A stretch of 16,696 nt of DNA. It comes from Crocosphaera chwakensis CCY0110 (GTDB lineage: Bacteria; Cyanobacteriota; Cyanobacteriia; Cyanobacteriales; Microcystaceae). Of the stretch, positions 1-7,367 are shown in pieces. The translations under genes were made by a program, and so were the position numbers. Numbering within the stretch: the stretch's first letter is position 1; each line of letters begins with the position of its first letter. The stretch is taken from assembly GCF_000169335.1 (NCBI RefSeq), contig NZ_AAXW01000085.1, positions 1 through 16,696 on the forward strand, given 5' to 3'. The notes beneath the pieces were generated by a model. The model saw only the letters and a list, made by a program, of their open reading frames with translations, did not search any database and was not told the origin of the DNA.

Positions 1-1329
1 GACCCTCAACCAACTCAAACAGGAGACTTGGGGAATCGAATTGTATCAAACCAACCAGGGGAAATTCATAATCCTACCCCCCAACAGCAACCACAAAACC
101 GACTGGAAATGCAAAGGGAAACCCTGTATCAAGCTGTAAACGAAGACGATGACCCCACTAGAGAAAGAACTTTTAGAAACCTTCAAGAACTTTGCAGTTC
201 AGTACGAGAAGGACAAGAAAGAACAAGAGGAATTAATCAAGAACTTCTCAGAAACAATCAACTCATTCAACAACAGAATGAACGACTTAACCGAGAGAAT
301 CGAAAGGCTAGAAAACGCTTATCAAGACATCATGAACGTCTTAGAAGAATAAAGGAGCAACAAGCACAAGAACTAGATAAGTTTAAAACTGATATTAACC
401 TCGCTGACTACGCTCAAGCTAACGGTTACAGTATTGATAAAAAGAAAAGTTCGGTTAATTGTCTTGTTCTCAAAGATAACCAAGGGGATAAGATTCTCGT
501 TGGTCTTAATCAATCTGATGGTCACTATTTTTACTCATCCGTTAATAATGATAGAGATAGTGGCTCAATCATTGACTTTATTCAGAATAGAAGAAACGTC
601 AACTTAGGGGAAGTCAGAAAGGAACTTAGACCTTGGATAAATGAACCTTCTAATGCTCCTTATTCTCCTAAACAAGCAACGCCTAAACTAACCCCAAGTA
701 GCCCCGATAGACATAAAATCATTACTCAATTTGAAGAGTTCCAAGCAATCGTAACTCATCCTTATTTAACCCAACGAGGTATCAGTCAACAGACCAGCAA
801 TGACCCTAGATTTCAAGGGAGAATCTACACTGACAGCCGTAATAATGTTATTTTTCCTCATGCAGACCGTGAGGGGGTTTGTGGCTATGAACTGCGTAAT
901 CAGCAGTTTAAGAGCTTTTCTAAGGGTGGTATCAAGGGGTTATGGACTTCTAATGGTTCTAAAGACGATACGACGCTGGTTATCTGTGAAAGTCCCCTGG
1001 ACTGCTTAAGTTATCATCAATTATTCCCTGATGATACGACCCGTTACTTTGCTACTGGTGGCACTTTATCAGATAAGCAGAAAACCCTACTTAAAGGGGT
1101 TTTTGAAAAGTTTTATAATAAAGGGGGACATATTATGATTGCGACTGATAATGATGAAGCTGGTCAGGCAATACAACAGGAATTAAGGAATCTTGCCCCA
1201 TCTACGGCTCAAATTAATCGGATAGCTCCTAGACATCATAAGGATTGGAATGAGGCTTTAATAGCTGAACTTCGACAGCAAAGGGAACTTGAACAGAAGC
1301 GTAGTCGAGGTAGAGGATTTTCACTTTGA
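1..1329 (+). CDS. Relaxase-type mobilization protein, C-terminal part (DUF3991-like and Toprim regions), partial at 5' end
   Basis: The reading frame is open from the first base, so the gene almost certainly begins upstream. A TTG at 28 is an unlikely start, because the AGGAG before it leaves only two bases of spacing. The visible 442 residues hold a Gln/Arg/Glu-rich coiled-coil stretch (about residues 30-125), then a DUF3991-like region with the DGHYFY and GSIIDFIQ signatures (about 130-215), then a Toprim fold. Toprim acidic residues are visible as E330 (in VICESPLD) and D383/D385 (in IATDNDEAG). In known families this tail follows a relaxase (nicking) domain in plasmid mobilization proteins. 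The nicking domain itself is not in the window, so the relaxase assignment is inference. A second coiled-coil ORF overlaps at 149-352. The gene ends 35 bp before the convergent protease gene. It could instead be a primase-like Toprim protein. Confidence 0.72.
   Translation, partial: DPQPTQTGDLGNRIVSNQPGEIHNPTPQQQPQNRLEMQRETLYQAVNEDDDPTRERTFRNLQELCSSVREGQERTRGINQELLRNNQLIQQQNERLNRENRKARKRLSRHHERLRRIKEQQAQELDKFKTDINLADYAQANGYSIDKKKSSVNCLVLKDNQGDKILVGLNQSDGHYFYSSVNNDRDSGSIIDFIQNRRNVNLGEVRKELRPWINEPSNAPYSPKQATPKLTPSSPDRHKIITQFEEFQAIVTHPYLTQRGISQQTSNDPRFQGRIYTDSRNNVIFPHADREGVCGYELRNQQFKSFSKGGIKGLWTSNGSKDDTTLVICESPLDCLSYHQLFPDDTTRYFATGGTLSDKQKTLLKGVFEKFYNKGGHIMIATDNDEAGQAIQQELRNLAPSTAQINRIAPRHHKDWNEALIAELRQQRELEQKRSRGRGFSL
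149..352 (+). CDS. Possible MbeD/MobD-like mobilization protein overlapping the relaxase gene
   Basis: A 67-residue ATG-started ORF lies entirely inside the coiled-coil part of the relaxase-type gene, in a different frame. Its product is a clean amphipathic coiled coil that opens with MTPLEKELLETF and QYEKDKKEQEEL and ends in a TAA. From memory, that opening resembles MbeD/MobD-family proteins, which begin MTxLEKxLLxAL and then a Gln/Tyr/Glu-rich coil. In ColE1-type plasmids mbeB and mbeD lie overlapped inside the relaxase gene mbeA, so the position fits as well. No convincing Shine-Dalgarno sequence precedes the ATG. A coiled coil in one frame can produce a helix-like sequence in another by codon bias, so this could be a shadow ORF. 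Similarity of content plus position is the only support. Confidence 0.45.
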   Translation: MTPLEKELLETFKNFAVQYEKDKKEQEELIKNFSETINSFNNRMNDLTERIERLENAYQDIMNVLEE

Positions 1330-1364
1330 ACAACCCACTTACTTCTTTCCCATCTGCCCAATTT

Positions 1365-1772
1365 CTAGTTATTTTTTGTGACTAAAATTTCTGCTTTAAC
1401 AACATCGATGATAGCTTGGGACTCTTTGAGAAAATCCATTCCCAATAACCCATTAACCAAGGCTGTTTCTGGCAAATTCAAAGCGACAACCGGAAAATTC
1501 TCTTTTTCTATTCCTAAACAGTTCAACCAAGGAACAGCCACAATGGGAACCCTAATTGCTCCCCCTGCGGCCACAATGGTCGTTGTTTTGATGGGAACGT
1601 CTAAATTACAGCCTATTCTTTTGAGAATACGAGCAGGTAAAACAGTATAACTTGAACCTGTATCCACCAATAACCGCAAAAAGAACGGATTTTCGCCTCT
1701 ACGACCCACCGCTATTCTTAGCCAGAGTAAGTCCCCATGACGTTGTAAACGATAGATTTTCTTGGCACTCAT
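1365..1772 (-). CDS. Retropepsin-like aspartic protease (clan AA)
   Basis: This 135-residue protein carries the retropepsin active-site triad D37-T38-G39, followed by SSYTVLP. A C-terminal GLLGMDFL (108-115) matches the hydrophobic-hydrophobic-Gly signature of the fold. No signal peptide or membrane segment is seen, so it is presumably cytosolic. Single-domain retropepsins work as dimers. Their substrates in cyanobacteria are not generally known, and none is suggested here. The start codon overlaps the stop of the upstream 75-residue gene by four bases (ATGA, 1769-1772), which indicates translational coupling. It converges on the relaxase-type gene. The fold call is firm; the physiological role is unknown. 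Confidence 0.82.
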   Translation of the reverse strand: MSAKKIYRLQRHGDLLWLRIAVGRRGENPFFLRLLVDTGSSYTVLPARILKRIGCNLDVPIKTTTIVAAGGAIRVPIVAVPWLNCLGIEKENFPVVALNLPETALVNGLLGMDFLKESQAIIDVVKAEILVTKNN

Positions 1773-1996
1773 AAAATAAAGGCTAAATCTTCAGGAACCT
1801 TCCCTACATATTCAATGGCTAAAGGCTGTTCTCCCACTGATTCTAAAGCTTGATAGATATCCTCTTGAATAGGAGAATGAGCTAACACCTCTCCCTTGAT
1901 AACTTGTAAGTCTTCATCGACTTCTTTTGGGGCGATTAGTAGCCACTCCCCATCATAACTACGCTGCATTTCTTCAAAAGTTATTATTTTAGACAT
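1769..1996 (-). CDS. Small conserved-type protein paired with the retropepsin
   Basis: This is a 75-residue acidic protein beginning MSKIITFEEMQRSYDGEWLL, with no recognisable catalytic motif or membrane segment. A good ribosome binding site precedes the ATG: read on the minus strand, AAGGAGAGG (complement of 2002-2010) lies at suitable spacing. The gene is coupled to the retropepsin gene by an ATGA overlap, so the two are probably made together. I do not recognise the family with confidence. Cyanobacteria often place a short acidic protein like this just before a small aspartic protease gene, so a partner, inhibitor or substrate role is possible but is inference. Upstream lies a MITE that separates it from the antitoxin-like fragment. 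Confidence 0.75.
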   Translation of the reverse strand: MSKIITFEEMQRSYDGEWLLIAPKEVDEDLQVIKGEVLAHSPIQEDIYQALESVGEQPLAIEYVGKVPEDLAFIL

Positions 1997-2040
1997 TTTT
2001 TCCTCTCCTTTTGATTCGCTTTAATCCCTTGTTATCTTTC

Positions 2041-2137
2041 TTACAGCAGTTTGCGAGTCATTGAAGTACAACTCAAACTGACCCTACGGTTTCACACCTT
2101 AACTTCTTGTATTGTATAAAGTCGCAAACTGCTGTAA
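2041..2137. mobile_element. MITE with perfect 16-bp terminal inverted repeats, IS630/mariner-like
   Basis: The sequence TTACAGCAGTTTGCGA at 2041-2056 is repeated as an exact inverted copy at 2122-2137. If the TA at 2042-2043 and 2135-2136 is read as the target duplication, the element is 91 bp (2044-2134) with 13-bp inverted repeats that begin CAGCAG. TA duplication and this type of end are typical of IS630/Tc1-mariner elements. No transposase is encoded, so movement would need one supplied elsewhere. The element supplies the last codons and the stop of the antitoxin-like gene on the minus strand. Taking out the element and one TA restores a longer frame reaching the next gene. Confidence 0.75.
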
Positions 2138-2309
2138 TTGGTTGATTATCAGCATCCTCAAGGGCATTCTGCTCTATCTCTGATTCTGACATTTTCTCAA
2201 TTCTTTCCCAATCCGTTAAGTCTTCTAGACTTTTCGCTTGTTCAAGTGTAATTCTCCTAATAGATTTTTCTTTCATCTTTTCATACACTACTACGATCCA
2301 CTTTAACAA
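2073..2309 (-). pseudogene. Antitoxin-like N-terminal fragment interrupted by a MITE
   Basis: The ORF encodes 78 residues, but the last 18 or so, from ITAVCDF on, are read from the inserted MITE, so the native C-terminus is lost. The likely true start is the internal ATG at 2276 (MKEKSIRRIT), giving 67 residues. The core, TLEQAKSLEDLTDWERIEKM followed by SESEIEQNALEDADNQP, resembles the N-terminal part of BrnA-type or HTH-type antitoxins and other small cyanobacterial proteins that share a DWER...EEIE...DPD pattern. Without the MITE the frame would continue for about 15 codons, Lys/Arg-rich, and overlap the start of the 75-residue gene by 8 bases. No toxin partner is recognisable upstream. 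The family call is tentative; the interruption is seen directly. Confidence 0.5.
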
Positions 2310-2639
2310 CTCATTTTACTCTGCTCATCGTCCCACTAAAAATAGGGTAGATTTCTGTCTCCTTATTCGGTATATTTAAGGATAAGGAAAAATCTTTGCA
2401 TACTTGCATGACTATTTCCTAGACAACGCAACCGCTACTAAAGCTTTTAGACTTTGAAAAACTTGAAACGGTGTAAAGCCCTAGATAGTTTGATGAAGTT
2501 TTAAAAGTAGGGAGCAACCCAAAGCACCCAACAGTTCATAAATCTTGTTTGGCGACGAGAAGAAACTGTAGAGGTGTTGAAGGAGGTTGCTGTCTTCATT
2601 TTATTAATTTTAGTGTAGCATTACAACACTTATATGTCA

Positions 2640-2653
2640 TTTGTCATGACAAA
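2640..2653. promoter_or_regulatory. Perfect 14-bp palindrome, candidate operator
   Basis: TTTGTCATGACAAA reads identically on both strands. It lies about 120 bp before the replication gene start, in an AT-rich block. Such a site would suit a dimeric DNA-binding protein acting on replication gene expression, or an origin-binding factor. The symmetry is seen; the function is inferred. Confidence 0.4.
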
Positions 2654-2701
2654 ATTTAACTACTTAACCAAAATTTGGAGCTTTGAGAAGTCAGCAATCC
2701 T

Positions 2702-2733
2702 TTGACTGACCGTAGTTTCTACTGTCTAACAGT
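2702..2733 (+). promoter_or_regulatory. Candidate promoter of the replication gene with overlapping inverted repeat
   Basis: TTGACT (2702-2707) and TCTAAC (2725-2730) are separated by 17 bases, the ideal spacing for a sigma-70 type promoter, with a good -35 and a mediocre -10. An inverted repeat ACTGT-cta-ACAGT (2721-2733) covers the -10, a usual position for a repressor site. The start codon follows about 45 bases later. The assignment is by eye only. Confidence 0.35.
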
Positions 2734-2776
2734 GACATTCAACACTAAAACTTAAATAAGACAGCATTCTCCCTGT

Positions 2777-5700
2777 ATGGGTCGCTTTCACCAACACTCA
2801 CGGAAAGCACCAATGAAAGGAAACACAGGGAAACAACAACACCAACACATAACCACCGCACACTACCAAGAATGGCTAGAGAGTGCCGTCGCTCCTGCTA
2901 TCATCGCTAATAACGTCAAATCCTTATCAGGCAACACTCCTTATGAGTATTTGTTTTATAGCGACGACATCAAGCGTTTAAATACCGGGCGACTGACATC
3001 GAGCGACCTTAAAAAATATTCCCACCTAAATAATGGGGGATGGTGGGTGAATGGCGTTAACCCCCTAACCGGAGAAGAACAATTATGGGGTCAATTCAAA
3101 TCTGATACCCCCAGAGTCATCGTTGAAGTCAAAGGGGATAACGGTTTTGGTGGTGAACCCGTCACCAAAGAAAAAATTATTAAATATGAAGCCCCACCCA
3201 AAGTCCCCACCGAAGCCATGTTCTTACGGGTAACATACCGTATTGGCTTAAACGTTTTTAGAAAAGCAGGTTTAGGTAAAGAATACGCCGAATATGCTTA
3301 CTCTCAATACAAGAAATCGTCTAAAAAACTAAATAATCTCGATAGAATCAAATTACTTGATTTTATGGAGACAGAAGACAAAGGTTTCTGGCCATTAGTC
3401 ATTGACCTTAACCTCCCCGTCTGCATCACCGAAGGAGCCAAAAAAGCCGGAGCCTTACTCTCTATCGGTATCGCAGCGATCAGTATTCCTGGGATATGGA
3501 ATGGCTGTCCCATTCCCAAAGACGGCCTTGGCAATAAAATCGGTTTACCACGTCTCATCCCACAATTAGCCCTATTTGCCACCAAAGACCGAGAAATTAA
3601 CATCTGCTTTGACCAAGATACTAAACTAGAAACCCGTATCACCGTCAAAAAAGCCACCGAACGACTAGGCGGTTTATTTAACCGAGCCGGTTGCAAAGTT
3701 AACGTCGTAGCGTGGAATGCCCCCGAAAAAGGCGTTGACGACCTCATCCACTCCAAAGGGCAAGACTATTTTGAAAGCGTCTACAACAGCCGTTTATCCT
3801 TAGCTGATTATAAATTAAAAGGTATCCTTACTCTCTTAAGCGACCTAACCATTAAAGAACAATTTATCCCCAATAGCCTACAATACCCACCCAATGCCAA
3901 ACTTATTGGAGTCAAATCCTTACATGGTACGGGTAAAACCGAATGGTTAGCCCATCAAGTTCAACCCTGTTTAAACAACAGTCAAAAAGTCATTGTTATT
4001 GTCCACAGGGAACAATTAGCCCGTGAATTAGCCCGTCGTTTTGGTATGGATTATCGAACCGAAATCAATAAAAACGACCTAGGTAAAGGACAATTCGGCT
4101 ATGCTTTATGTATTGATTCCCTCCATAATAAAGCTAAATATAAACCCTTTAACCCCGACGATCCCCAGTGGGAAGATGTCGTCGTTGTTATCGATGAAAT
4201 TGAACAAGTTTTATGGCATTTACTCAATGGAAAAACTTGTCTTGAACACCGAGTCACAATTCTAACTAACTTCAAAAAACTCTTACAAAGAGCAGCCATA
4301 TCCAAAGAAGGAAAAATCTTCATTGCTGATGCTGACTTATGTTCCATTAGTATCAACTATATCGAACAACTCATCGGCTATAAAGTACCTAAATTCATTG
4401 TTAAAAATGACTATGTTCCTGACAGTAAACGTCTTCTTTTTCATCTGAAAGGTAAAAACCCCTCAGGACTTCTTAAACAACTAGGAAACAATGTCAAAAA
4501 AGGGCATAAAGTCATTATTCATACCGACGGACAAAAGTATAAGAGTAAATGGGGAACTCGTAACTTAGAAGCCTATTTAAGAAAGAAATTCCCCGACTTA
4601 AAAATCTTAAGAATAGATCGGCCATCCGTTAGAGATAACACTCACCCTGCTTTTGGCTGCGTTGATAAATTAAATGAGATTTTACCCCGATTTGATATTG
4701 TTATTTGTTCCCCTGTTATCGAAACCGGTGTAAGTATTAACTGTAATCAGTTTGACTCAGTTTATGTCTTAAGTCATGGGGTTCAACCCATTGATGCCGT
4801 CATTCAAACCATGCAACGGGTGAGAAGTAATGTCCCTCGATATTTATGGACTAAAAGCTTTAGTCCTAATCAAATCGGTAACGGGTCAAATGATGTTAAA
4901 GCTTTCCTCTCATCCACTCATAAGCTGGCTTCTGGACAAATTAAACTATTACAAAGTATGGGCATAACAGAAGCCAATGATGTTAGCTTTTATGAGGAAA
5001 GCGAAGACGTTAAAACCTGTTCCCCTTCCTTATTAGCATGGGCTAAACGCGCTGTTGTTATCAATCATCAAAATCGCCATTTCTTGAAGACACTTATTAC
5101 CAAGTTAGAAGGATTAGGCTATGAATTACAAGAGAAAAGTCTTGAGAAAGAAGAGATGAAAGAAGTCTCAGATAATCTTAAACAGATTACTAAAGAAAAT
5201 TATGGTAATCATACAAATAGGGTGTCTAAATCTCCCGATATTGAGGATAAAACCTATCAGGAATGGAAAGAAAGAGATGACTTAACCGAAGCAGAAGAAG
5301 AAACTTTAAAGAAAGCAGAAATTAGTCGGGCTTATCTGACTGAAGAAGTTAGTCCCTCAATGGTAGAAAAGCATGATCAAGGATGGTTGCCTAAGTTACA
5401 GTTACTTTATTACTTAACCGTTGGTAACTGCTATTTAAAGGATAAAGAAAAACGTAATCTTTTGAAACTGAAAGAACAATCAGATAATGGAGAATTATTC
5501 AAACCGGATTTTTGTAAGTCAACGTTAGCTGCTAAAATATTTTCCTTAATCCATCTGGATATTTTACAGTTCTTAGATCCCGATGCGGAGTTTGATAAAG
5601 ATTCATTACAAAAATGGTATGAGAAGATAAGTACCCCTGTTATGAAGTCTCAAATTAAAACAGTGTTTGGTTTTTGGATAGGAGAAATGGATACGGCTAT

Positions 5701-5884
5701 TTCTGTTGCTCAACGGTTCCTTGATAAATTAGATTTAAAGCTGATCTTTGACCGACGGGAACGACGGAAGGGTAAACAAGTGAGGATTTATCAAGGATGT
5801 AATGTGAACGTAGATCAACGGGGAAAAATCTTGGAGCGATGGTTAAAACGGGATGAAGCTAACTCAATAAATGAAGCTGCATAG
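2777..5884 (+). CDS. Plasmid replication protein, CyRepA type (DUF3854 plus superfamily 2-like helicase)
   Basis: This 1035-residue protein has an N-terminal conserved region ending in a Toprim-like DUF3854 domain, with VCITEGAKKAGAL at about 215-227 and the acidic E219. A helicase core follows: Walker A HGTGKT (383-388), Walker B VVIDEIEQ with D473/E474, and a motif VI-like QTMQRVRS with Q680, R681 and R683. The charged C-terminal third (about 740-1035) has no motif I recognise. This order is that of the replication proteins described for several cyanobacterial plasmids as CyRepA, which are thought to combine priming and helicase functions at the origin. No Shine-Dalgarno sequence precedes the ATG at 2777; a second ATG at 2813 is a possible start. 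C-ending codons are more common in the first half than in the last third. A candidate regulated promoter lies just upstream. The gene appears intact. Confidence 0.85.
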   Translation: MGRFHQHSRKAPMKGNTGKQQHQHITTAHYQEWLESAVAPAIIANNVKSLSGNTPYEYLFYSDDIKRLNTGRLTSSDLKKYSHLNNGGWWVNGVNPLTGEEQLWGQFKSDTPRVIVEVKGDNGFGGEPVTKEKIIKYEAPPKVPTEAMFLRVTYRIGLNVFRKAGLGKEYAEYAYSQYKKSSKKLNNLDRIKLLDFMETEDKGFWPLVIDLNLPVCITEGAKKAGALLSIGIAAISIPGIWNGCPIPKDGLGNKIGLPRLIPQLALFATKDREINICFDQDTKLETRITVKKATERLGGLFNRAGCKVNVVAWNAPEKGVDDLIHSKGQDYFESVYNSRLSLADYKLKGILTLLSDLTIKEQFIPNSLQYPPNAKLIGVKSLHGTGKTEWLAHQVQPCLNNSQKVIVIVHREQLARELARRFGMDYRTEINKNDLGKGQFGYALCIDSLHNKAKYKPFNPDDPQWEDVVVVIDEIEQVLWHLLNGKTCLEHRVTILTNFKKLLQRAAISKEGKIFIADADLCSISINYIEQLIGYKVPKFIVKNDYVPDSKRLLFHLKGKNPSGLLKQLGNNVKKGHKVIIHTDGQKYKSKWGTRNLEAYLRKKFPDLKILRIDRPSVRDNTHPAFGCVDKLNEILPRFDIVICSPVIETGVSINCNQFDSVYVLSHGVQPIDAVIQTMQRVRSNVPRYLWTKSFSPNQIGNGSNDVKAFLSSTHKLASGQIKLLQSMGITEANDVSFYEESEDVKTCSPSLLAWAKRAVVINHQNRHFLKTLITKLEGLGYELQEKSLEKEEMKEVSDNLKQITKENYGNHTNRVSKSPDIEDKTYQEWKERDDLTEAEEETLKKAEISRAYLTEEVSPSMVEKHDQGWLPKLQLLYYLTVGNCYLKDKEKRNLLKLKEQSDNGELFKPDFCKSTLAAKIFSLIHLDILQFLDPDAEFDKDSLQKWYEKISTPVMKSQIKTVFGFWIGEMDTAISVAQRFLDKLDLKLIFDRRERRKGKQVRIYQGCNVNVDQRGKILERWLKRDEANSINEAA

Positions 5885-5936
5885 TGAGTCACCCCTGGTA
5901 TAGATAGTTATTTAATTACATTCGGGATGACTCACT
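5883..5936. repeat. Long hairpin between converging genes, possible terminator
   Basis: AGTGAGTCA (5883-5891) pairs perfectly with TGACTCACT (5928-5936), and CCC/GGG extends the stem past a bulged A at 5927. The loop is about 29 bases. It begins in the stop codon of the replication gene and lies between two converging genes, so it may limit read-through both ways. There is no T tract on either strand, so it is not a classic intrinsic terminator. The arm sequence recurs in inverted orientation beyond the far end of the signalling operon, at 9878-9885. Confidence 0.4.
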
Positions 5937-5981
5937 CCTAACCATTTACCCCTTGGCATGAAACACAGATGACCTCTTGCT

Positions 5982-7367
5982 TTAATTTAAAATAACATAG
6001 CGACCTTTTCCAGCGTTTTTAGCTTGATACATCGCTGAATCAGCATCACGGAGTAAATCAACTTGATTAGTATAAGCAGAACATCCCATCACGATCCCAA
6101 TGCTAGCACCACTGTTAAGGGTATGATTTTTGAAACAAAAGGAACGAGACAACTCACTCAGAATGCGCTCTGTGATTTCTGATACTTCCTGTCTGTCCTC
6201 AATTTTTGATAAAAAAATCGTGAATTCATCACCTCCTAATCGAGCTACCAGATCGCTATTTCTAACGCAGTTTTGTAAACGTTTAGCAATGGCAATTAGC
6301 AAAAGATATCCTATTTCATGACCGAGACTATCATTCACAGTTTTAAAGCCATCTAAATCAATAAATAAAACAGCAAACTGATAATAGTGATCGCATTGCG
6401 CTCGCTTTAAAGCTGAATCGAGTTGTTTACTAAAAAAAGCCCGATTAGGTAACTTGGTTAAGGAATCGTGAAGAGAATTGTAAACCAGCTTTTCTTCTCT
6501 CAATTTTTGTTGTGTAACATTGTAAATTGTTCCATCAATACGAATAGCATTTCCTCTCTCATCATAAATAACTTTAGCGCGTTCTTTGACCCATTGTATT
6601 TTCTCATTAGGTTGCAATATTTTATAGTTTATAGTCAGATGATTTTTGGCTAATACTTGGGGCATAAATCTTTTAACAGTCTCTCTGTCTTCGGGGTGAA
6701 CAAGTTCATGTCGCCAAAAATTTTGCTCTTTTAAAAGGTCAAGAGGATATCCATAAAGCTGTTCAGCCGAAGGACTGAGATAAAGTAATTCTAAGGTTTT
6801 GGGAGAAGCTGACCAAATAATGTCGTTGATTGAATTTAAAATACTTTCTAATCTAAACTCACTAGCTTTTAATAATTGTTCAGTGTGCTTACGCTCTTGA
6901 ATTTCTATTTGAAGTTCTTGATTAATTTTCTGTAAAACTTGGTTTTGTTTTTTTAATTGTTGACTTTGTTCGTAGCTGCGGAGTGCTTCTTTGATGGTGA
7001 GAGTCAAATCTATCTCGTTCCAAGGTTTAGCAATATAGCGGTATAAATTAGCCTGATTAACAGCTTTAATGACTCCTTCAAAACTAGCTTGTCCTGTGAG
7101 AAGGATTTTTAAAGTGTGAGGATAAAGATGATGCAGCTGACACAAAATTTCAGATCCCAACATACCAGGGAGAAAATGATCGCAAACAACTAAGGGAATG
7201 GGAATTTTCTCATCAGTTAATTCAGCACATAATTCTAAAGCTTCTTGACCACTTTCAGCGATTTCAATTTGATAGCTTTCTCCAATGCCACGACTGATTT
7301 GCTCTCGTAAGGAATGAAGAATAATGGGTTCATCATCAATACAAATAATGGCAGGTTTAATTATCAT
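5982..7367 (-). CDS. Response regulator with PAS and GGDEF domains (diguanylate cyclase)
   Basis: This 461-residue protein probably makes cyclic di-GMP from two GTP under control of phosphorylation. The receiver domain (1-125) has the acidic pair D11/D12, phospho-acceptor D63 (VVCDHFLPG) and conserved K114 (AKPW). A coiled linker (128-165) leads to a PAS domain (about 165-290) ending in a PAC-like DGTIYNVTQQ. The GGDEF domain follows (about 295-461), with the intact active site GGDEF at 378-382. The sequence R369-N-S-D372, five residues before it, is the canonical RxxD inhibitory site, so product inhibition is expected. No EAL domain is present. Its start overlaps the end of the upstream receiver gene by 11 bp, so it is the last gene of the kinase operon. 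The domain reading is clear; the stimulus is unknown. Confidence 0.92.
   Translation of the reverse strand: MIIKPAIICIDDEPIILHSLREQISRGIGESYQIEIAESGQEALELCAELTDEKIPIPLVVCDHFLPGMLGSEILCQLHHLYPHTLKILLTGQASFEGVIKAVNQANLYRYIAKPWNEIDLTLTIKEALRSYEQSQQLKKQNQVLQKINQELQIEIQERKHTEQLLKASEFRLESILNSINDIIWSASPKTLELLYLSPSAEQLYGYPLDLLKEQNFWRHELVHPEDRETVKRFMPQVLAKNHLTINYKILQPNEKIQWVKERAKVIYDERGNAIRIDGTIYNVTQQKLREEKLVYNSLHDSLTKLPNRAFFSKQLDSALKRAQCDHYYQFAVLFIDLDGFKTVNDSLGHEIGYLLLIAIAKRLQNCVRNSDLVARLGGDEFTIFLSKIEDRQEVSEITERILSELSRSFCFKNHTLNSGASIGIVMGCSAYTNQVDLLRDADSAMYQAKNAGKGRYVILN

Larger units (their letters stand above)
2310..2776. other. Gene-free control region before the replication gene
   Basis: No convincing ORF is present on either strand across this 467-bp stretch. 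It holds TTGCAT repeated at 2396-2401 and 2404-2409, an isolated AAGGAGG (2580-2586) with no ORF behind it, an AT-rich block from about 2597 to 2690, a perfect 14-bp palindrome (2640-2653), and a candidate promoter with an inverted repeat over its -10 (2702-2733). Position before a plasmid replication gene and the AT-rich block make it a candidate for replication control or the origin. I see no iteron array, so this is inference. Confidence 0.4.

Noticed and set aside
800..1009. 69-residue ORF inside the relaxase-type gene
   Set aside because: It overlaps the conserved Toprim region in another frame, has no recognisable features and no ribosome site.
1378..1650. 90-residue plus-strand ORF opposite the retropepsin gene
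   Set aside because: The opposite strand encodes a clear protease with its active site; this frame is its antisense shadow.
3304..3756. 150-residue minus-strand ORF within the replication gene
   Set aside because: It is antisense to the conserved DUF3854 domain and shows no family motif.
4099..4356. 85-residue minus-strand ORF within the replication gene
   Set aside because: It is antisense to the Walker B region of the helicase and has no motif of its own.
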